Numbered from the stretch's first letter, positions 5,882 through 14,386 are shown. The stretch is DNA of 64,000 nucleotides from an uncultured Dorea sp. (GCF_934294775.1 NZ_CAKRAH010000001.1:62001-126000), one strand, 5' to 3'. Program-made: numbers and translations. The notes: generated by a model not told the origin, from the sequence alone.

Positions 5882-7540
5882 ATGAATTTTACAGAATACA
5901 AGCGAATAGCCAATGCATTGAAGATGCAACCATCAAATAAATATAGCACTTGGGATAATATCATGCAGCTGTGCTTGAATATGTATGAAGACAATCAAGA
6001 TTATCTCAAATATTGCCTTAAGCTTTCAAAAGCTGTGAAATTATCTGCTCAGAGACTGCTTCTGCAGAACAGGGATGTAAGGTTTGAAGACCTCTATTGG
6101 CAAGCAGTGAAATTTGAAGCACCGCATTTATTTGATAGTTATCTGCTCTATCTTGAGCGAAAGCGATTAGAACAGGATCGTTTTTATTCTCCAAAAAGAA
6201 AGCAATTGAATAAGCATGGATTGATTCAATCACTACAGGATTTGGAAGACGATAAACTGGATATTCTTTCAATCTCCATGCCACCTGGTACGCAAAAAAC
6301 TACACTCGAAAAATTCTTTGCGTCTTGGATTATCGGAAGACACCCGGATGATTTCAGTTTGTTTTTCTCACATAGTGGAGATATTACCAGAATGTTCTAT
6401 GACGGAGTAATGGATATCACAACGAACTCAGATGAATATTGCTGGCAAGAGATATTCCCGGACGTGAAATTTCATAGCACCAATGCCAAGAGAGAAACTA
6501 TCAACTTCAATAAATACAAACCGTTCTCGAATATCCAGTGTACATCTGTTGGAAGCAAGAATGCCGGTAAGGTCCGTGCCAATAGATATCTGTATTGTGA
6601 TGACTTGATAGGTGGTATCGAAGAAGCACTGAATAAAAATATTCTGGACAAGCTATGGCGAATCTACGGTACTGACGCTAAACAGCGAAAAATGGACGGT
6701 TGTAAAGAAATCCATATTGCTACCAGATGGTCCGTACATGATGTAATTGGACGATTGATTGATATCTATGAGGGAAATGATAGGGCACGTTTTATTGCCA
6801 TTCCAGATATTGACCCAATTACAGGAGAATCGAACTTCGATTACAAATACAACGGATTCAGTGTTGAATTCTTCCACGATCAGGAACTTACGATGGATGA
6901 AATCTCTTATAAGTGCCTGTACAAGAATGAACCTATTGAACGTGAAGGACTTCTGTACACAGACGAAGAACTTAGAAGATTCATTACGCTGCCACTTGGG
7001 GAACCAGATGCAATCCTTGGAATATGCGATACGAAGAATACGGGTACTGACTCAATGTTCTTACCGTGCCTATTGAAGTATGGCAATGACTATTATCTTA
7101 CAGCTTGCATTTGTGATGATAATACAGATTATGGCGTTCAATACGAACGGACCTCAGATTTGATAGTTGATAATAAGATGCAGCAGTGCCAATTCGAGAG
7201 CAATAACGGCGGTGACCGTGTTGCGTTGGAAGTAAGTAAGCTTGTCGAAGCAAAAGGCGGTGTGTGCAATATCACATCGAAATACACAGAATCCAATAAG
7301 GAAACGAAGATTATTGTAAATGCTGACTGGGTTAAAAAGCACGTCCTGTTTAAAGCAAGGACGGAGTATAAGCCTAAAGAAGATTATGGAAAGATGATGG
7401 GATTCTTGCTGAGTTATTCAGTTCGTGGAAAGAACCCACACGATGATGTACCGGATGGACTGGCCAGCTTTGCATTATTTGTACAGAATCTAATCGGCGC
7501 AACAGTAACAACATATAGCAGAGCAGCACTCGGAATTTAA
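5882..7540 (+). CDS. terL: Phage terminase large subunit
   Basis: A 552-residue motor and nuclease that packages phage DNA into the prohead through the portal. Walker A-like PPGTQKTT at residues 134-141 (Gln stands where Gly is usual), Walker B YLYCDD at 236-241, and the CKEIHIATRW coupling segment that follows. The C-terminal RNase H-like nuclease contains ILGICDTKNTG and a late HDDVPDGLA with acidic residues. GGAGGAGGTG precedes the ATG. No small subunit gene is recognisable upstream, where one would be expected; the N-terminal 110 residues may supply extra functions, or the small subunit may lie elsewhere. Confidence 0.9.
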   Translation: MNFTEYKRIANALKMQPSNKYSTWDNIMQLCLNMYEDNQDYLKYCLKLSKAVKLSAQRLLLQNRDVRFEDLYWQAVKFEAPHLFDSYLLYLERKRLEQDRFYSPKRKQLNKHGLIQSLQDLEDDKLDILSISMPPGTQKTTLEKFFASWIIGRHPDDFSLFFSHSGDITRMFYDGVMDITTNSDEYCWQEIFPDVKFHSTNAKRETINFNKYKPFSNIQCTSVGSKNAGKVRANRYLYCDDLIGGIEEALNKNILDKLWRIYGTDAKQRKMDGCKEIHIATRWSVHDVIGRLIDIYEGNDRARFIAIPDIDPITGESNFDYKYNGFSVEFFHDQELTMDEISYKCLYKNEPIEREGLLYTDEELRRFITLPLGEPDAILGICDTKNTGTDSMFLPCLLKYGNDYYLTACICDDNTDYGVQYERTSDLIVDNKMQQCQFESNNGGDRVALEVSKLVEAKGGVCNITSKYTESNKETKIIVNADWVKKHVLFKARTEYKPKEDYGKMMGFLLSYSVRGKNPHDDVPDGLASFALFVQNLIGATVTTYSRAALGI

Positions 7541-7554
7541 GGAGGATGATTTAG

Positions 7555-7986
7555 ATGAAGCTTACAAGAAAAGATATTGCAAACTATAAATTGTTGAAAG
7601 TCCTCCTTGAGAGGGATCAGAGAAAACTTGACCGGTATATTGCAAAACAGCCGTCTACGTATTCCGGCAAGGTATATGGATCTAATCCGAATTTCCCTTA
7701 TGAGGCACGTGGGTTTACAGTCGGAGGGTGTACTGACGCTGAAATTCGTCAAAGGCAAGAATGGGATCAGAAATGCCGTGAGATGGAAGTTAAGATTCAA
7801 GATGATATACACAGACTGAATGAATTGGAAATAGCGATTGATACTGTAATTGCAGAATGCTCAGACATCCGGGATAAAGCCATTCTTGAATATACGAAAG
7901 ACGGATTATCTCAACAGGAGGTAGCCTTAAAATTGAATATAGACCAGACTCTTGTGTCAAAAAGAATAAAAAAATACATTTTTTAG
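7555..7986 (+). CDS. HTH regulator, ArpU/sigma-like
   Basis: A 143-residue protein with a charged, coiled-coil middle (about 60-100) and a C-terminal helix-turn-helix (DGLSQQEVALKLNIDQTLVSK), the arrangement of the ArpU/DUF1492 late regulators of Firmicutes phages. These usually lie before the terminase; here the gene sits between terminase and portal. A promoter-like site and a terminator follow directly, which makes local control of late transcription plausible. The exact family is not certain. Confidence 0.65.
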   Translation: MKLTRKDIANYKLLKVLLERDQRKLDRYIAKQPSTYSGKVYGSNPNFPYEARGFTVGGCTDAEIRQRQEWDQKCREMEVKIQDDIHRLNELEIAIDTVIAECSDIRDKAILEYTKDGLSQQEVALKLNIDQTLVSKRIKKYIF

Positions 7987-8001
7987 AAAATTGGCATAAA
8001 A

Positions 8002-8030
8002 TTCATAAAATACAGTAGTAAAATTATAAT
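8002..8030 (+). promoter_or_regulatory. Possible late promoter
   Basis: TTCATA (8002-8007), a 17-base spacer, then a perfect TATAAT (8025-8030). It lies between the HTH gene and the terminator at 8064. The -35 box is weak, so an activator, such as the HTH protein just upstream, may be needed. Confidence 0.45.
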
Positions 8031-8063
8031 CGAAGAAATTGTAATTCGTTCATTATTAAGAGA

Positions 8064-8105
8064 AAAAGAGCTTTGCGTGGTACCATCACGTGAGGTTCTT
8101 TTTTT
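8064..8105 (+). terminator. Intrinsic terminator before the portal gene
   Basis: AAGAGCTT/AGGTTCTT outer stem (with wobbles) and an inner CGTG/CACG, ending in a run of eight T. It lies downstream of a promoter-like site and upstream of the portal gene, so it would act as an attenuator unless read through. Confidence 0.75.
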
Positions 8106-8123
8106 ATGCAGAGGTGGAACTAA

Positions 8124-9650
8124 GTGGAGTTATTTGGAAGAAAACAAATATTTACAGACGAACTGAATATAGATGCGACCAATATACTTTCTGTACTTAG
8201 TGAAGCTTATGCAATTCATGAAATGAACAGAAGTGAAATACAGTATCTTTTCGAATATGCAAGAGGCAAGCAGCCGATTTTGAAAAGAGAGAAAGAAGTT
8301 CGACCAGAAATCAATGAGCACATTGTTGATAACATGGCATCTGAAATCCTTGAATTCAAGTTGGGATATGAATTTGGTTCGCCAATTACATATGTGCAAC
8401 GTGCCAGAAAAGATATGAAAAGTGCTGGATTTTTCAAAAGAGCCATTCAGAAGATTTTCGGCAGTAAAGAATCACAGATTGAAGATATGCGGATTGCTGC
8501 TATTAATGAAATGTTGACAGAAGAGAGCAAATCATCAAAGGATCTGCAATTGGCAAAAGATGTCAAGACTTGTGGTGTCGGATACAGATTGATATTACCG
8601 AAAAAACTCAAAACTGGAAGTTCGGTATTCGATTTGTTGGTTTTAAATCCGATGAATACATTCGTAGTGTATAGCAACGATGCATACAGGGAGCCTGTTC
8701 TTGGAGTAACTTATTTTCCGAGGATTGATGGCTCTATTCTTTTTGGTTGTTACACGAAGAATAAGTACTTTGAAATTGAGAGAGGTATTTCTTCCGACTC
8801 TTATAATCAAGGATTTAAAATAAAGCCTAATGTTTTAGGCCAAGTGCCGATTATAGAGTATATTAATGATTTCGACCGAATGGGATGTTTTGAAAAGGCA
8901 ATCCCGCTAATGAATGCATTGAATACTACAGACTCTGATAGAGTCAATGACATTGCACAACACGTTCAAAACCTGTTGTGGGGCGACAATATTGAAATTG
9001 ACAATGAGCAATACAAACAAATGCGCCAAGATGGGATGATTGTTACGAAATCACCGACAGGAAGAACTGCAACATTGAAATATCTGGAATGTACGCTTGA
9101 CCAAACTGGCAATCAGTTATTGGTTGATTACATTAAGCAGCAGATTCTTGATATATGTAGTGTTCCAAGTCGTTCAGAATTGTCCGGCGGTAGTACAGGA
9201 AGTGCTACGAATATGTCAACTGGTTGGATGGCAGCAGAAACAGATGCAAAAGCCAAAGAGCAGATCTGGACGGCATCTGAAAGAAGAGAAACAGCTGTTA
9301 TTTTGAGCATTATCAAAAACAGTGATGAAGTGGAAGAAGACATATCTGAACTCAGCTTAGCTGACTTGGATATTAAATTCTCTAGGTCACGTACATATGA
9401 CTTGGCTACGAAATGTAACTCACTTGCAACATTAATTCATATTGGAATTGACCCATTAAGGGCAATTGAGACTGTTGGATTATTTACGGATCCGCAACAG
9501 GTGGCACTTGATTCTGCGGAAAGAATTGATAAAGTTCTATTCCCAAGTGATACTCCGAAAGACGAAACGGATGAATCGAATGATGATCCATACAAAAAGA
9601 GACAGCCGGATATTACGGATCAGCCGTCTCAGAAATCAGTTTCAGATTGA
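8124..9650 (+). CDS. Portal protein (SPP1 gp6 type)
   Basis: A 508-residue portal, the dodecameric ring through which DNA enters the capsid. Features of the SPP1 gp6-like family: an acidic helical start, EIRPEINEHIVDNMASEIL-like opening region, GCFEKAIPLMNALNTTDSD, and the stem/crown region with SGGSTGSATNMSTG and WTASERR. GTG start with GAGGTGG six bases upstream. No minor head protein gene follows, which is unusual for this portal class. The acidic, Ser/Asp-rich C-terminus is probably flexible. Confidence 0.88.
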   Translation: MELFGRKQIFTDELNIDATNILSVLSEAYAIHEMNRSEIQYLFEYARGKQPILKREKEVRPEINEHIVDNMASEILEFKLGYEFGSPITYVQRARKDMKSAGFFKRAIQKIFGSKESQIEDMRIAAINEMLTEESKSSKDLQLAKDVKTCGVGYRLILPKKLKTGSSVFDLLVLNPMNTFVVYSNDAYREPVLGVTYFPRIDGSILFGCYTKNKYFEIERGISSDSYNQGFKIKPNVLGQVPIIEYINDFDRMGCFEKAIPLMNALNTTDSDRVNDIAQHVQNLLWGDNIEIDNEQYKQMRQDGMIVTKSPTGRTATLKYLECTLDQTGNQLLVDYIKQQILDICSVPSRSELSGGSTGSATNMSTGWMAAETDAKAKEQIWTASERRETAVILSIIKNSDEVEEDISELSLADLDIKFSRSRTYDLATKCNSLATLIHIGIDPLRAIETVGLFTDPQQVALDSAERIDKVLFPSDTPKDETDESNDDPYKKRQPDITDQPSQKSVSD

Positions 9651-9656
9651 TAAATT

Positions 9657-9686
9657 AGCATCTCGCCTTATGACGGGGTGCTTTTT
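9657..9686 (+). terminator. Intrinsic terminator after the portal gene
   Basis: AGCATCTCG/CGGGGTGCT (9 bp with wobbles) followed by TTTTT. The 9687-9800 stretch to the scaffold gene holds no gene. Confidence 0.75.
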
Positions 9687-9800
9687 ATATACATAGCAGG
9701 GAAGCTATTCAAAAACGCAAGAGACAAGACAAGTCTTAAAAACGGAACATTAAGAAAATTAATCGAGAGGGAACTCGTATAAAACGCAGGAGGTAAGAAA

Positions 9801-10373
9801 ATGGCAGACTTAAAAGATTTGCTCGGTGACGCTTATAAGGAAGATATGACTTTTGATGATATCAACAGTGCTTTAGCTGAAAGAGACTTAGTTGATAAAA
9901 GTCAGTTTGATGGATTTGTCCCGAAAACACTTCTGGAAAAAGCAAATTCCGAAGCAGCTGACTATAAGAAAAAGTGGAAAGCAGCAAGTTCCGAACAGGA
10001 GCGAAAGTCTATTGAAGAAGCTGAGCAGAAAGCTCAGGCAGAAGAAGAATTGAAGACTCTTCGCCGTGAAAACAAGGTTTCAAAGTATGAGAAACAGTAT
10101 CTTGCTCAGAATTACGATGCAAAAGACGCATTCGACATTGCTGAGGCTCTTTACGATGGTGATATGGATACAGTATTCAAAATTCAGAAGAAACATGATG
10201 ATGAGGTACGCAAAAACATCAAAGCAGAAATTATGAAAGATATGCCAGCACCTCCGTCAGGAAACCAGAAAACAGTAGATTTCAGTAAACAGATTGAAGA
10301 AGCGCAGGCTAACGGAGATATGGCTCGAATGGCATCTCTTATCCGTCGGCAGGCAGAAGCTAACGCAAAATAG
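9801..10373 (+). CDS. Capsid scaffold protein (GP20-like)
   Basis: A 190-residue protein lying directly before the capsid gene. It is highly charged, with a long Lys/Glu/Gln/Ala coiled coil (about residues 50-105), and it ends in Gln/Ala-rich helices, the usual pattern of phage scaffold proteins (minor structural GP20 type). It would guide capsid assembly and then leave the prohead. AGGAGG eight bases upstream. Identification rests on composition and position. Confidence 0.82.
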   Translation: MADLKDLLGDAYKEDMTFDDINSALAERDLVDKSQFDGFVPKTLLEKANSEAADYKKKWKAASSEQERKSIEEAEQKAQAEEELKTLRRENKVSKYEKQYLAQNYDAKDAFDIAEALYDGDMDTVFKIQKKHDDEVRKNIKAEIMKDMPAPPSGNQKTVDFSKQIEEAQANGDMARMASLIRRQAEANAK

Positions 10374-10389
10374 AAAAGGAGATTAAAAA

Positions 10390-11676
10390 ATGGCAGACGT
10401 ATTTGCAATGAGTGGTAACACTCCTAATTTTAGCGGTATGCTTTTCAACAAAGGCAATACCAAGACACCGTTTTCGACAATGATTGGTGTACATAGAAAA
10501 ACTACAAATCATACAGAATTCGTAACGGGACAGGAATATGAGACAGCAGAAGGATCTCAGCCAAGTATTTCCGAAGCTGAATCATTAACGGCACCGGATG
10601 CATCCGTCCTGAAAAGAGAGCAGAAGACAAATGTTACTCAGATTTTCCAGGAAAGCGTTGGAATTTCTTACGGAAAGATGTCTAACATGGGAACTCTTTC
10701 AGGAATTAATATTGCAGGGCAGCAGGCTAATCCAATCAGCGAAGAAGATTTCCAGATTGCTGCTAAAATGGCTAAAATCGGACAGGACATTGAGTACACA
10801 TTCCTTAACGGAAAGTATCAGAAGTCAACAGGTGACAATGTTCCGAATAAATCAAGAGGTCTTCTCACTGCAATTGAATCAAATATCGTTGATGCAGATG
10901 GCAAGATGCTTTCATTCATGTTGTTATGCGAAGCTATCAAATGTATTGATGATTCTAATGGAGACACAACAAACCTTGTAGTAGGGCTTGACTCTACAAG
11001 TAGATTACAGCTGAATGCAGATGCAGCAGCTAACGATTTAACAATTGTCAGTGCCGGAAGAGATATTAATGGAATCGCAGTAGACCAGGTTCTTACACCG
11101 CTTGGAACTGTATACCTTAAGACTTTGAAGTATCTTCCGACAGGAACAGTTGCATTGTTTGACCCATCTATCATGGCACCGGTTGAACAGCTTGTACCGG
11201 GAAAAGGAAACTTCTTCCTTGAGGAACTTGCTAAGGTTGGAGCTGGAACTAAGAAACAGATCTTTGGGCAGATTGGTCTTGATCACGGACCGGAATGGTA
11301 TTCTGCTAAAATTACAAATCTTTCAGCTAGAATGCCACAGGATAGTGACTTCGCTAAGAGAGTTATTCAGTACAGTATCACAGCTGATACGACAGAACTG
11401 GGAAAGCTTACCGTTCAGTCGGCAGCTGGAAGTACTGCCGGAACTACTAAGTTAAGTGTAACACCAGCACTCACAAGTGGAAATTCATACAAATACAAAG
11501 TGTCTGACGAGGAAATCGGTGTTGAAGCGGGACAGAATGTAAGAGTATGGAAATCATGGGACGGAAAATCAGACATTGAAGCAGAAAGTGGCAAACATAT
11601 TACGATTGCAGAATGCGGAAAGAATTACGAAATCGAAAAAGCCGGAAGTGCAACTGTTACTGCAAAAACAGAATAA
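10390..11676 (+). CDS. Major capsid protein (SU10/DUF5309 type) with C-terminal Ig-like domain
   Basis: A 428-residue capsid subunit. Residues 1-335 have the SU10-like pattern: FVTGQEYETAEGSQPS, LKREQKTNVTQIFQESVG, and IAAKMAKIGQDIEYTFLNG, consistent with an HK97-type fold. From about residue 345 a separate Thr/Ser-rich beta domain follows (KLTVQSAAGSTAGTTK to the end), likely an Ig-like decoration exposed on the capsid surface. Such domains may bind mucus or glycans (inference). AAAGGAG lies before the ATG. Confidence 0.88.
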   Translation: MADVFAMSGNTPNFSGMLFNKGNTKTPFSTMIGVHRKTTNHTEFVTGQEYETAEGSQPSISEAESLTAPDASVLKREQKTNVTQIFQESVGISYGKMSNMGTLSGINIAGQQANPISEEDFQIAAKMAKIGQDIEYTFLNGKYQKSTGDNVPNKSRGLLTAIESNIVDADGKMLSFMLLCEAIKCIDDSNGDTTNLVVGLDSTSRLQLNADAAANDLTIVSAGRDINGIAVDQVLTPLGTVYLKTLKYLPTGTVALFDPSIMAPVEQLVPGKGNFFLEELAKVGAGTKKQIFGQIGLDHGPEWYSAKITNLSARMPQDSDFAKRVIQYSITADTTELGKLTVQSAAGSTAGTTKLSVTPALTSGNSYKYKVSDEEIGVEAGQNVRVWKSWDGKSDIEAESGKHITIAECGKNYEIEKAGSATVTAKTE

Positions 11677-11690
11677 GGGAGAAGTAATCT

Positions 11691-12035
11691 ATGGAAGAAC
11701 TTACTGAGGTAATCTATTCCGATTTGCGAGAAGAACTTTCCTTAGAATTAACAGAAGACTCTGATAAGATTCTTCTGTTGCAAAAAGTAAAAAATGCTGT
11801 TGAAGATGTTGAGTGTGTTAGAAACTATCAAGATCATCATACAGATGAATTTAAGGAAAGGGATTTAAAAAGAATGAAACCAATAATTAAGCGTCTCGCT
11901 TTATATGATTGGAACACTATTGGGGCAGAGGGACATACAAGTTATTCTGATAATGGAGTTTCAAGAACTTTTACGAGCAGAGATGATATTTTGAGTCAGG
12001 TAATCCCATTTGCAACAGTGTTATCGGCTCAGTAA
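11691..12035 (+). CDS. Head-tail connector protein
   Basis: A 114-residue acidic helical protein right after the capsid gene, the usual place of the gp15-like connector or adaptor that binds the portal. It contains a helix pair (LLLQKVKNAVEDVECVRNY; FKERDLKRMKPIIKRLALYDW) and then GAEGHTSYSDNGVSRTF, the common adaptor ending. Called by position and pattern. Confidence 0.78.
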   Translation: MEELTEVIYSDLREELSLELTEDSDKILLLQKVKNAVEDVECVRNYQDHHTDEFKERDLKRMKPIIKRLALYDWNTIGAEGHTSYSDNGVSRTFTSRDDILSQVIPFATVLSAQ

Positions 12036-12039
12036 GGCG

Positions 12040-12164
12040 GTGATCCAATTATCTCCCGGCAACTGGGTGAAGTTGAAAGAAGATTGTGCGTGACCAAAAC
12101 GGTGATTCCGCCGGAATGGTTGCAGGGATGCGTGCGCAACAAAGGTGGAGGGATAGCGCATTGA
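12040..12164 (+). CDS. Small ORF split by a -1 frame change
   Basis: GTG at 12040, after GGCGG, opens a reading frame with SPGNWVKLKEDC that stops at TGA 12091-12093. The -1 frame, from about 12090, then continues as TKTVIPPEWLQGCVRN to a TGA at 12162-12164, which overlaps the TTG start of the next gene. Together the two halves make one ~41-residue protein. Either the gene is frameshifted (by mutation or by design) or there are two tiny genes. Such a small gene at this point in head-tail modules is usual. No family assigned. Confidence 0.45.
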
Positions 12165-12541
12165 GAAATTTGAAGAAAAATACAAAGAAATTATGGTATT
12201 CGAATTACGGAAAAGGAAATCCAATTCTGGATGAGAATGGTGATGAAACGGGGGATTATGACAGTGGTTATAGTCCTCCTGTTTGTTTTTTTGCTACATT
12301 GTCGGCCAGTAAAGGAAGTGCCTATGCTGATGTATTTGGAACTAATTTGGATTACACCAGATCTTTTTCTACAGTTAACCAACTTCCTATTACAGAGGAA
12401 TCTCTTATCTGGAAATCAGAGCCAGTTATGAATGCAGATGGAACGGTTGATAAGGAATCAGCCGACTATACTGTAGCCGGTATAGCAGATGGACTGAATG
12501 AATTGGTAGTAGCTCTGAAAGCGAGGAAGAAAAATGCCTAA
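12161..12541 (+). CDS. Putative head-tail joining protein
   Basis: A 126-residue protein. I take TTG 12161 as the start because it overlaps the upstream stop (TTGA) and has GGAGG nearby; an in-frame GTG at 12086 gives a longer form. The sequence opens with LRNLKKNTKKLWYSNYG, then shows ATLSASKGSAYADVFG and DYTRSFST, ending with DYTVAGIADGLNELV. This pattern is seen in a conserved minor protein of Firmicutes siphophages that lies between connector and HK97-gp10-like genes, probably a stopper or joining protein. Confidence 0.65.
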   Translation: MRNLKKNTKKLWYSNYGKGNPILDENGDETGDYDSGYSPPVCFFATLSASKGSAYADVFGTNLDYTRSFSTVNQLPITEESLIWKSEPVMNADGTVDKESADYTVAGIADGLNELVVALKARKKNA

Positions 12542-13040
12542 GTACAAAGTGGGATTATCCGCTAATGAATTTCGAAAGTTGGCAGACCAGATACATGACT
12601 ATCGAATGGATCTGCAAGAAAAATGTGAGGAATTCACCCGGCGCATTGCCGAGGAAGGTGTTGCAATTGCCAAAGCAAATATATTGAGCGAAGATGCGAT
12701 TTATACAGGAGAACTGCTTAACAGCATGAATTTTGAACCAGGCGACATCATATCTAACGGTGCATCGTACTACATTTATACGGCTTGCCCGTGGGCAAAA
12801 TTCGTTGAATTTGGTACTGGAATTTCCGGAAAAGACAATCCGCACCCAGATACGTCTATAGCTGGTTGGAAATATGATACCAATAACCACGGAGAAAAAG
12901 GATGGTATTATTTCAAGGATGGCGCATGGCATTGGACACAAGGTATGCCGTCCAGACCATTCATGTACAATACTGCTTCTGAATTGCGAAGCATGAATAC
13001 TATAGCCAGTATAGCAAGGGAGGTGTTTGGAAGTGATTGA
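12534..13040 (+). CDS. HK97 gp10-like head-tail protein
   Basis: A 168-residue protein overlapping the gene before. The N-terminal coiled region (LADQIHDYRMDLQEKCEEFTR) followed by YIYTACPWAKFVEFGTG and MPSRPFMYNTASEL is typical of the HK97 gp10 family, which connects head and tail during assembly. A segment with GWYYFKDGAWHWTQG (about 120-135) is characteristic of the longer versions. The next gene begins inside its end. Confidence 0.83.
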   Translation: MPKYKVGLSANEFRKLADQIHDYRMDLQEKCEEFTRRIAEEGVAIAKANILSEDAIYTGELLNSMNFEPGDIISNGASYYIYTACPWAKFVEFGTGISGKDNPHPDTSIAGWKYDTNNHGEKGWYYFKDGAWHWTQGMPSRPFMYNTASELRSMNTIASIAREVFGSD

Positions 13041-13434
13041 CGCATCAAATAGAGTTCTGACCAATATCAAAACATATGTGTCAGAGACTTGTAAGAATGT
13101 ATCGAATTATTCCAGTAAAGCACCACCAGAATTCCCGGCAGTATCAGTTGTTCAAATTGATAACTCAGATGCATGTATGGATCTGGAAAATAACGAAAAT
13201 GCCGTAACTTCTGTGATTGAAATTCAGTGTTATTCCAATAAGAGTAACACAGAATCAAGAAATATCATAAATCAGTGTTGTGATGCTATGAGAATGATGG
13301 GATATCGCCGTACATACGGTCCGAAGCCTATTACGAATGCATCAGACACAAACATTTGCCGTACCGTGGCAAGGTTTACAAGACTTGTCTCATCGGTAGA
13401 TGAAATAGAGAAATTTGAAGCTAAGGAAGCATAA
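13033..13434 (+). CDS. Tail terminator-like protein
   Basis: A 133-residue protein in the position of the tail completion or terminator protein (gpU/gp17-like), just before the tail tube gene. GTG 13033 overlaps the stop of the preceding gene and follows GGGAGGTG. Mixed alpha/beta with FPAVSVVQIDNSD and VTSVIEIQCYSN strands, as expected of that fold. Function inferred mainly from gene order. Its stop codon lies in the loop of the terminator at 13423. Confidence 0.68.
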   Translation: MIDASNRVLTNIKTYVSETCKNVSNYSSKAPPEFPAVSVVQIDNSDACMDLENNENAVTSVIEIQCYSNKSNTESRNIINQCCDAMRMMGYRRTYGPKPITNASDTNICRTVARFTRLVSSVDEIEKFEAKEA

Positions 13435-13446
13435 AGCTTCCTTTTT
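13423..13446 (+). terminator. Intrinsic terminator before the tail tube gene
   Basis: AAGGAAGC/GCTTCCTT, 8 bp, five-base loop, then TTTTT. The stop codon of the preceding gene is in the loop, so ribosomes at the stop could affect folding. Confidence 0.75.
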
Positions 13447-13462
13447 AATATGTAATTTTTAC

Positions 13463-13507
13463 CGGATACCAATTAGAGGTATCCGCTGACCGCATTAGTT
13501 AAGCGGT
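13463..13507 (+). other. Two hairpins in the tail tube leader
   Basis: CGGATACC/GGTATCCG (13463-13470 with 13478-13485) and ACCGC/GCGGT a few bases later. There is no T-run. They lie in the leader of the highly expressed tail tube gene and could stabilise its mRNA 5' end (inference). Confidence 0.45.
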
Positions 13508-13526
13508 AGAAAGGTAGGTATATATT

Positions 13527-13955
13527 ATGGCAGCAGCTAATGGAAAAGCTTATTCAACCATAGGAACGACTTTAGAGTATTCAAAAGATGGTACTGCATG
13601 GACTGAGTTAACTCCGATTAAGACATTCCCGGCTCTTGGAGGTGCACCAGATCAGATTGATATTACAGATATGACAGATGAAATGCAGGCATTCATTCTT
13701 GGTGTTCAGCAGATGGATTCAATGGAGTTTACAGCAAACTATTCACCGGCTAAGTTCAAAGAAATTGATGATCTTTCATATCAGGATCTGAAATACAGAA
13801 TAAAGCTTGGAAAGAATGGGGCGTTAGGCGTAGCCAAATGGGATGGACAGCATTCAGTTCGTATCACAGAGGGTGAAGTAAACGGAGCAATCGGAATGGC
13901 AGTAACATGTTCAAATTCTTCTAAAGTTGATGTAGACGTAGAACCGGTTAAATAG
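13527..13955 (+). CDS. Major tail tube protein
   Basis: A 142-residue tail tube subunit. The motif GTTLEYSKDGTAWTELTPIKTFPALGG-like opening, then DQIDITDMTDEMQAFILGVQ and FTANYSPAKF, is typical of Firmicutes phage tail tube proteins. It precedes the frameshifted tail chaperones, as in most siphophages. Its own terminators on both sides suggest a separate, abundant transcript. Confidence 0.85.
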   Translation: MAAANGKAYSTIGTTLEYSKDGTAWTELTPIKTFPALGGAPDQIDITDMTDEMQAFILGVQQMDSMEFTANYSPAKFKEIDDLSYQDLKYRIKLGKNGALGVAKWDGQHSVRITEGEVNGAIGMAVTCSNSSKVDVDVEPVK

Positions 13956-13966
13956 CTGATCTAATG

Positions 13967-13998
13967 AGGGGAGGGAAACCTCCCTATTATTTTTTTTG
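13967..13998 (+). terminator. Intrinsic terminator after the tail tube gene
   Basis: GGGAGG-GAAA-CCTCCC, a GNRA-type tetraloop hairpin, followed by a T-rich run with eight consecutive T. A textbook terminator, between the tail tube and tail chaperone genes. Confidence 0.85.
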
Positions 13999-14017
13999 TG
14001 TAAAAAGGAGAAAGAGC

Positions 14018-14386
14018 ATGAAAGTAAAAATTAACAAGAAAACATATGAAGCACAGGAATTATCAATTGGAGCATATGCACACATAGAGGAACAGGGATT
14101 TTCGATTATTACCGCTTTCCATAAACAGCAGAGTATGTTGCTTGCAATAGGCTTAGTATGCGGAATCCTTGGTTGTGACCGCGCAGAAGCAGAGCATGTA
14201 ATTGAGCAGCATATCTTAGGTGGTGGAACAATCTTCGAACTGTCAAATGCTTTTATGGAATTGGCGTATGAATCCGATTTTTTCCGAAAGATGGTTGGAA
14301 TGCCGACGAAAGCGGAAGAGAAAGAACAGGAGAAGAAAGCGAAATCCAGCCAGAAGAAGACAACGGAAACGGAATCCGAATCGTAA
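14018..14386 (+). CDS. Tail assembly chaperone, gpG-like
   Basis: A 122-residue chaperone thought to coat the tape measure protein during tail assembly. The ATG at 14018 follows AAAGGAG. It is helical, with a Lys/Glu/Gln-rich tail (from about residue 97). A slippery heptamer at 14278 lets some ribosomes shift -1 and make the longer gpGT-like product. The position between tail tube and tape measure is the standard one. Confidence 0.82.
   Translation: MKVKINKKTYEAQELSIGAYAHIEEQGFSIITAFHKQQSMLLAIGLVCGILGCDRAEAEHVIEQHILGGGTIFELSNAFMELAYESDFFRKMVGMPTKAEEKEQEKKAKSSQKKTTETESES
14278..14284 (+). promoter_or_regulatory. Programmed -1 frameshift site (T TTT TTC)
   Basis: The heptamer TTTTTTC is in the exact phase for a -1 slip: the zero-frame codons are TTT (Phe88) and TTC (Phe89). 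The -1 frame is open from 14272 to 14736. This fits the X XXY YYZ rule and the known tail-chaperone mechanism. Confidence 0.82.

Noticed and set aside
12086..12160. GTG 12086 as the start of the joining protein
   Set aside because: TTG 12161 overlaps the upstream stop and has a nearby GGAGG; the extra residues lack family resemblance, though the longer form is not excluded.
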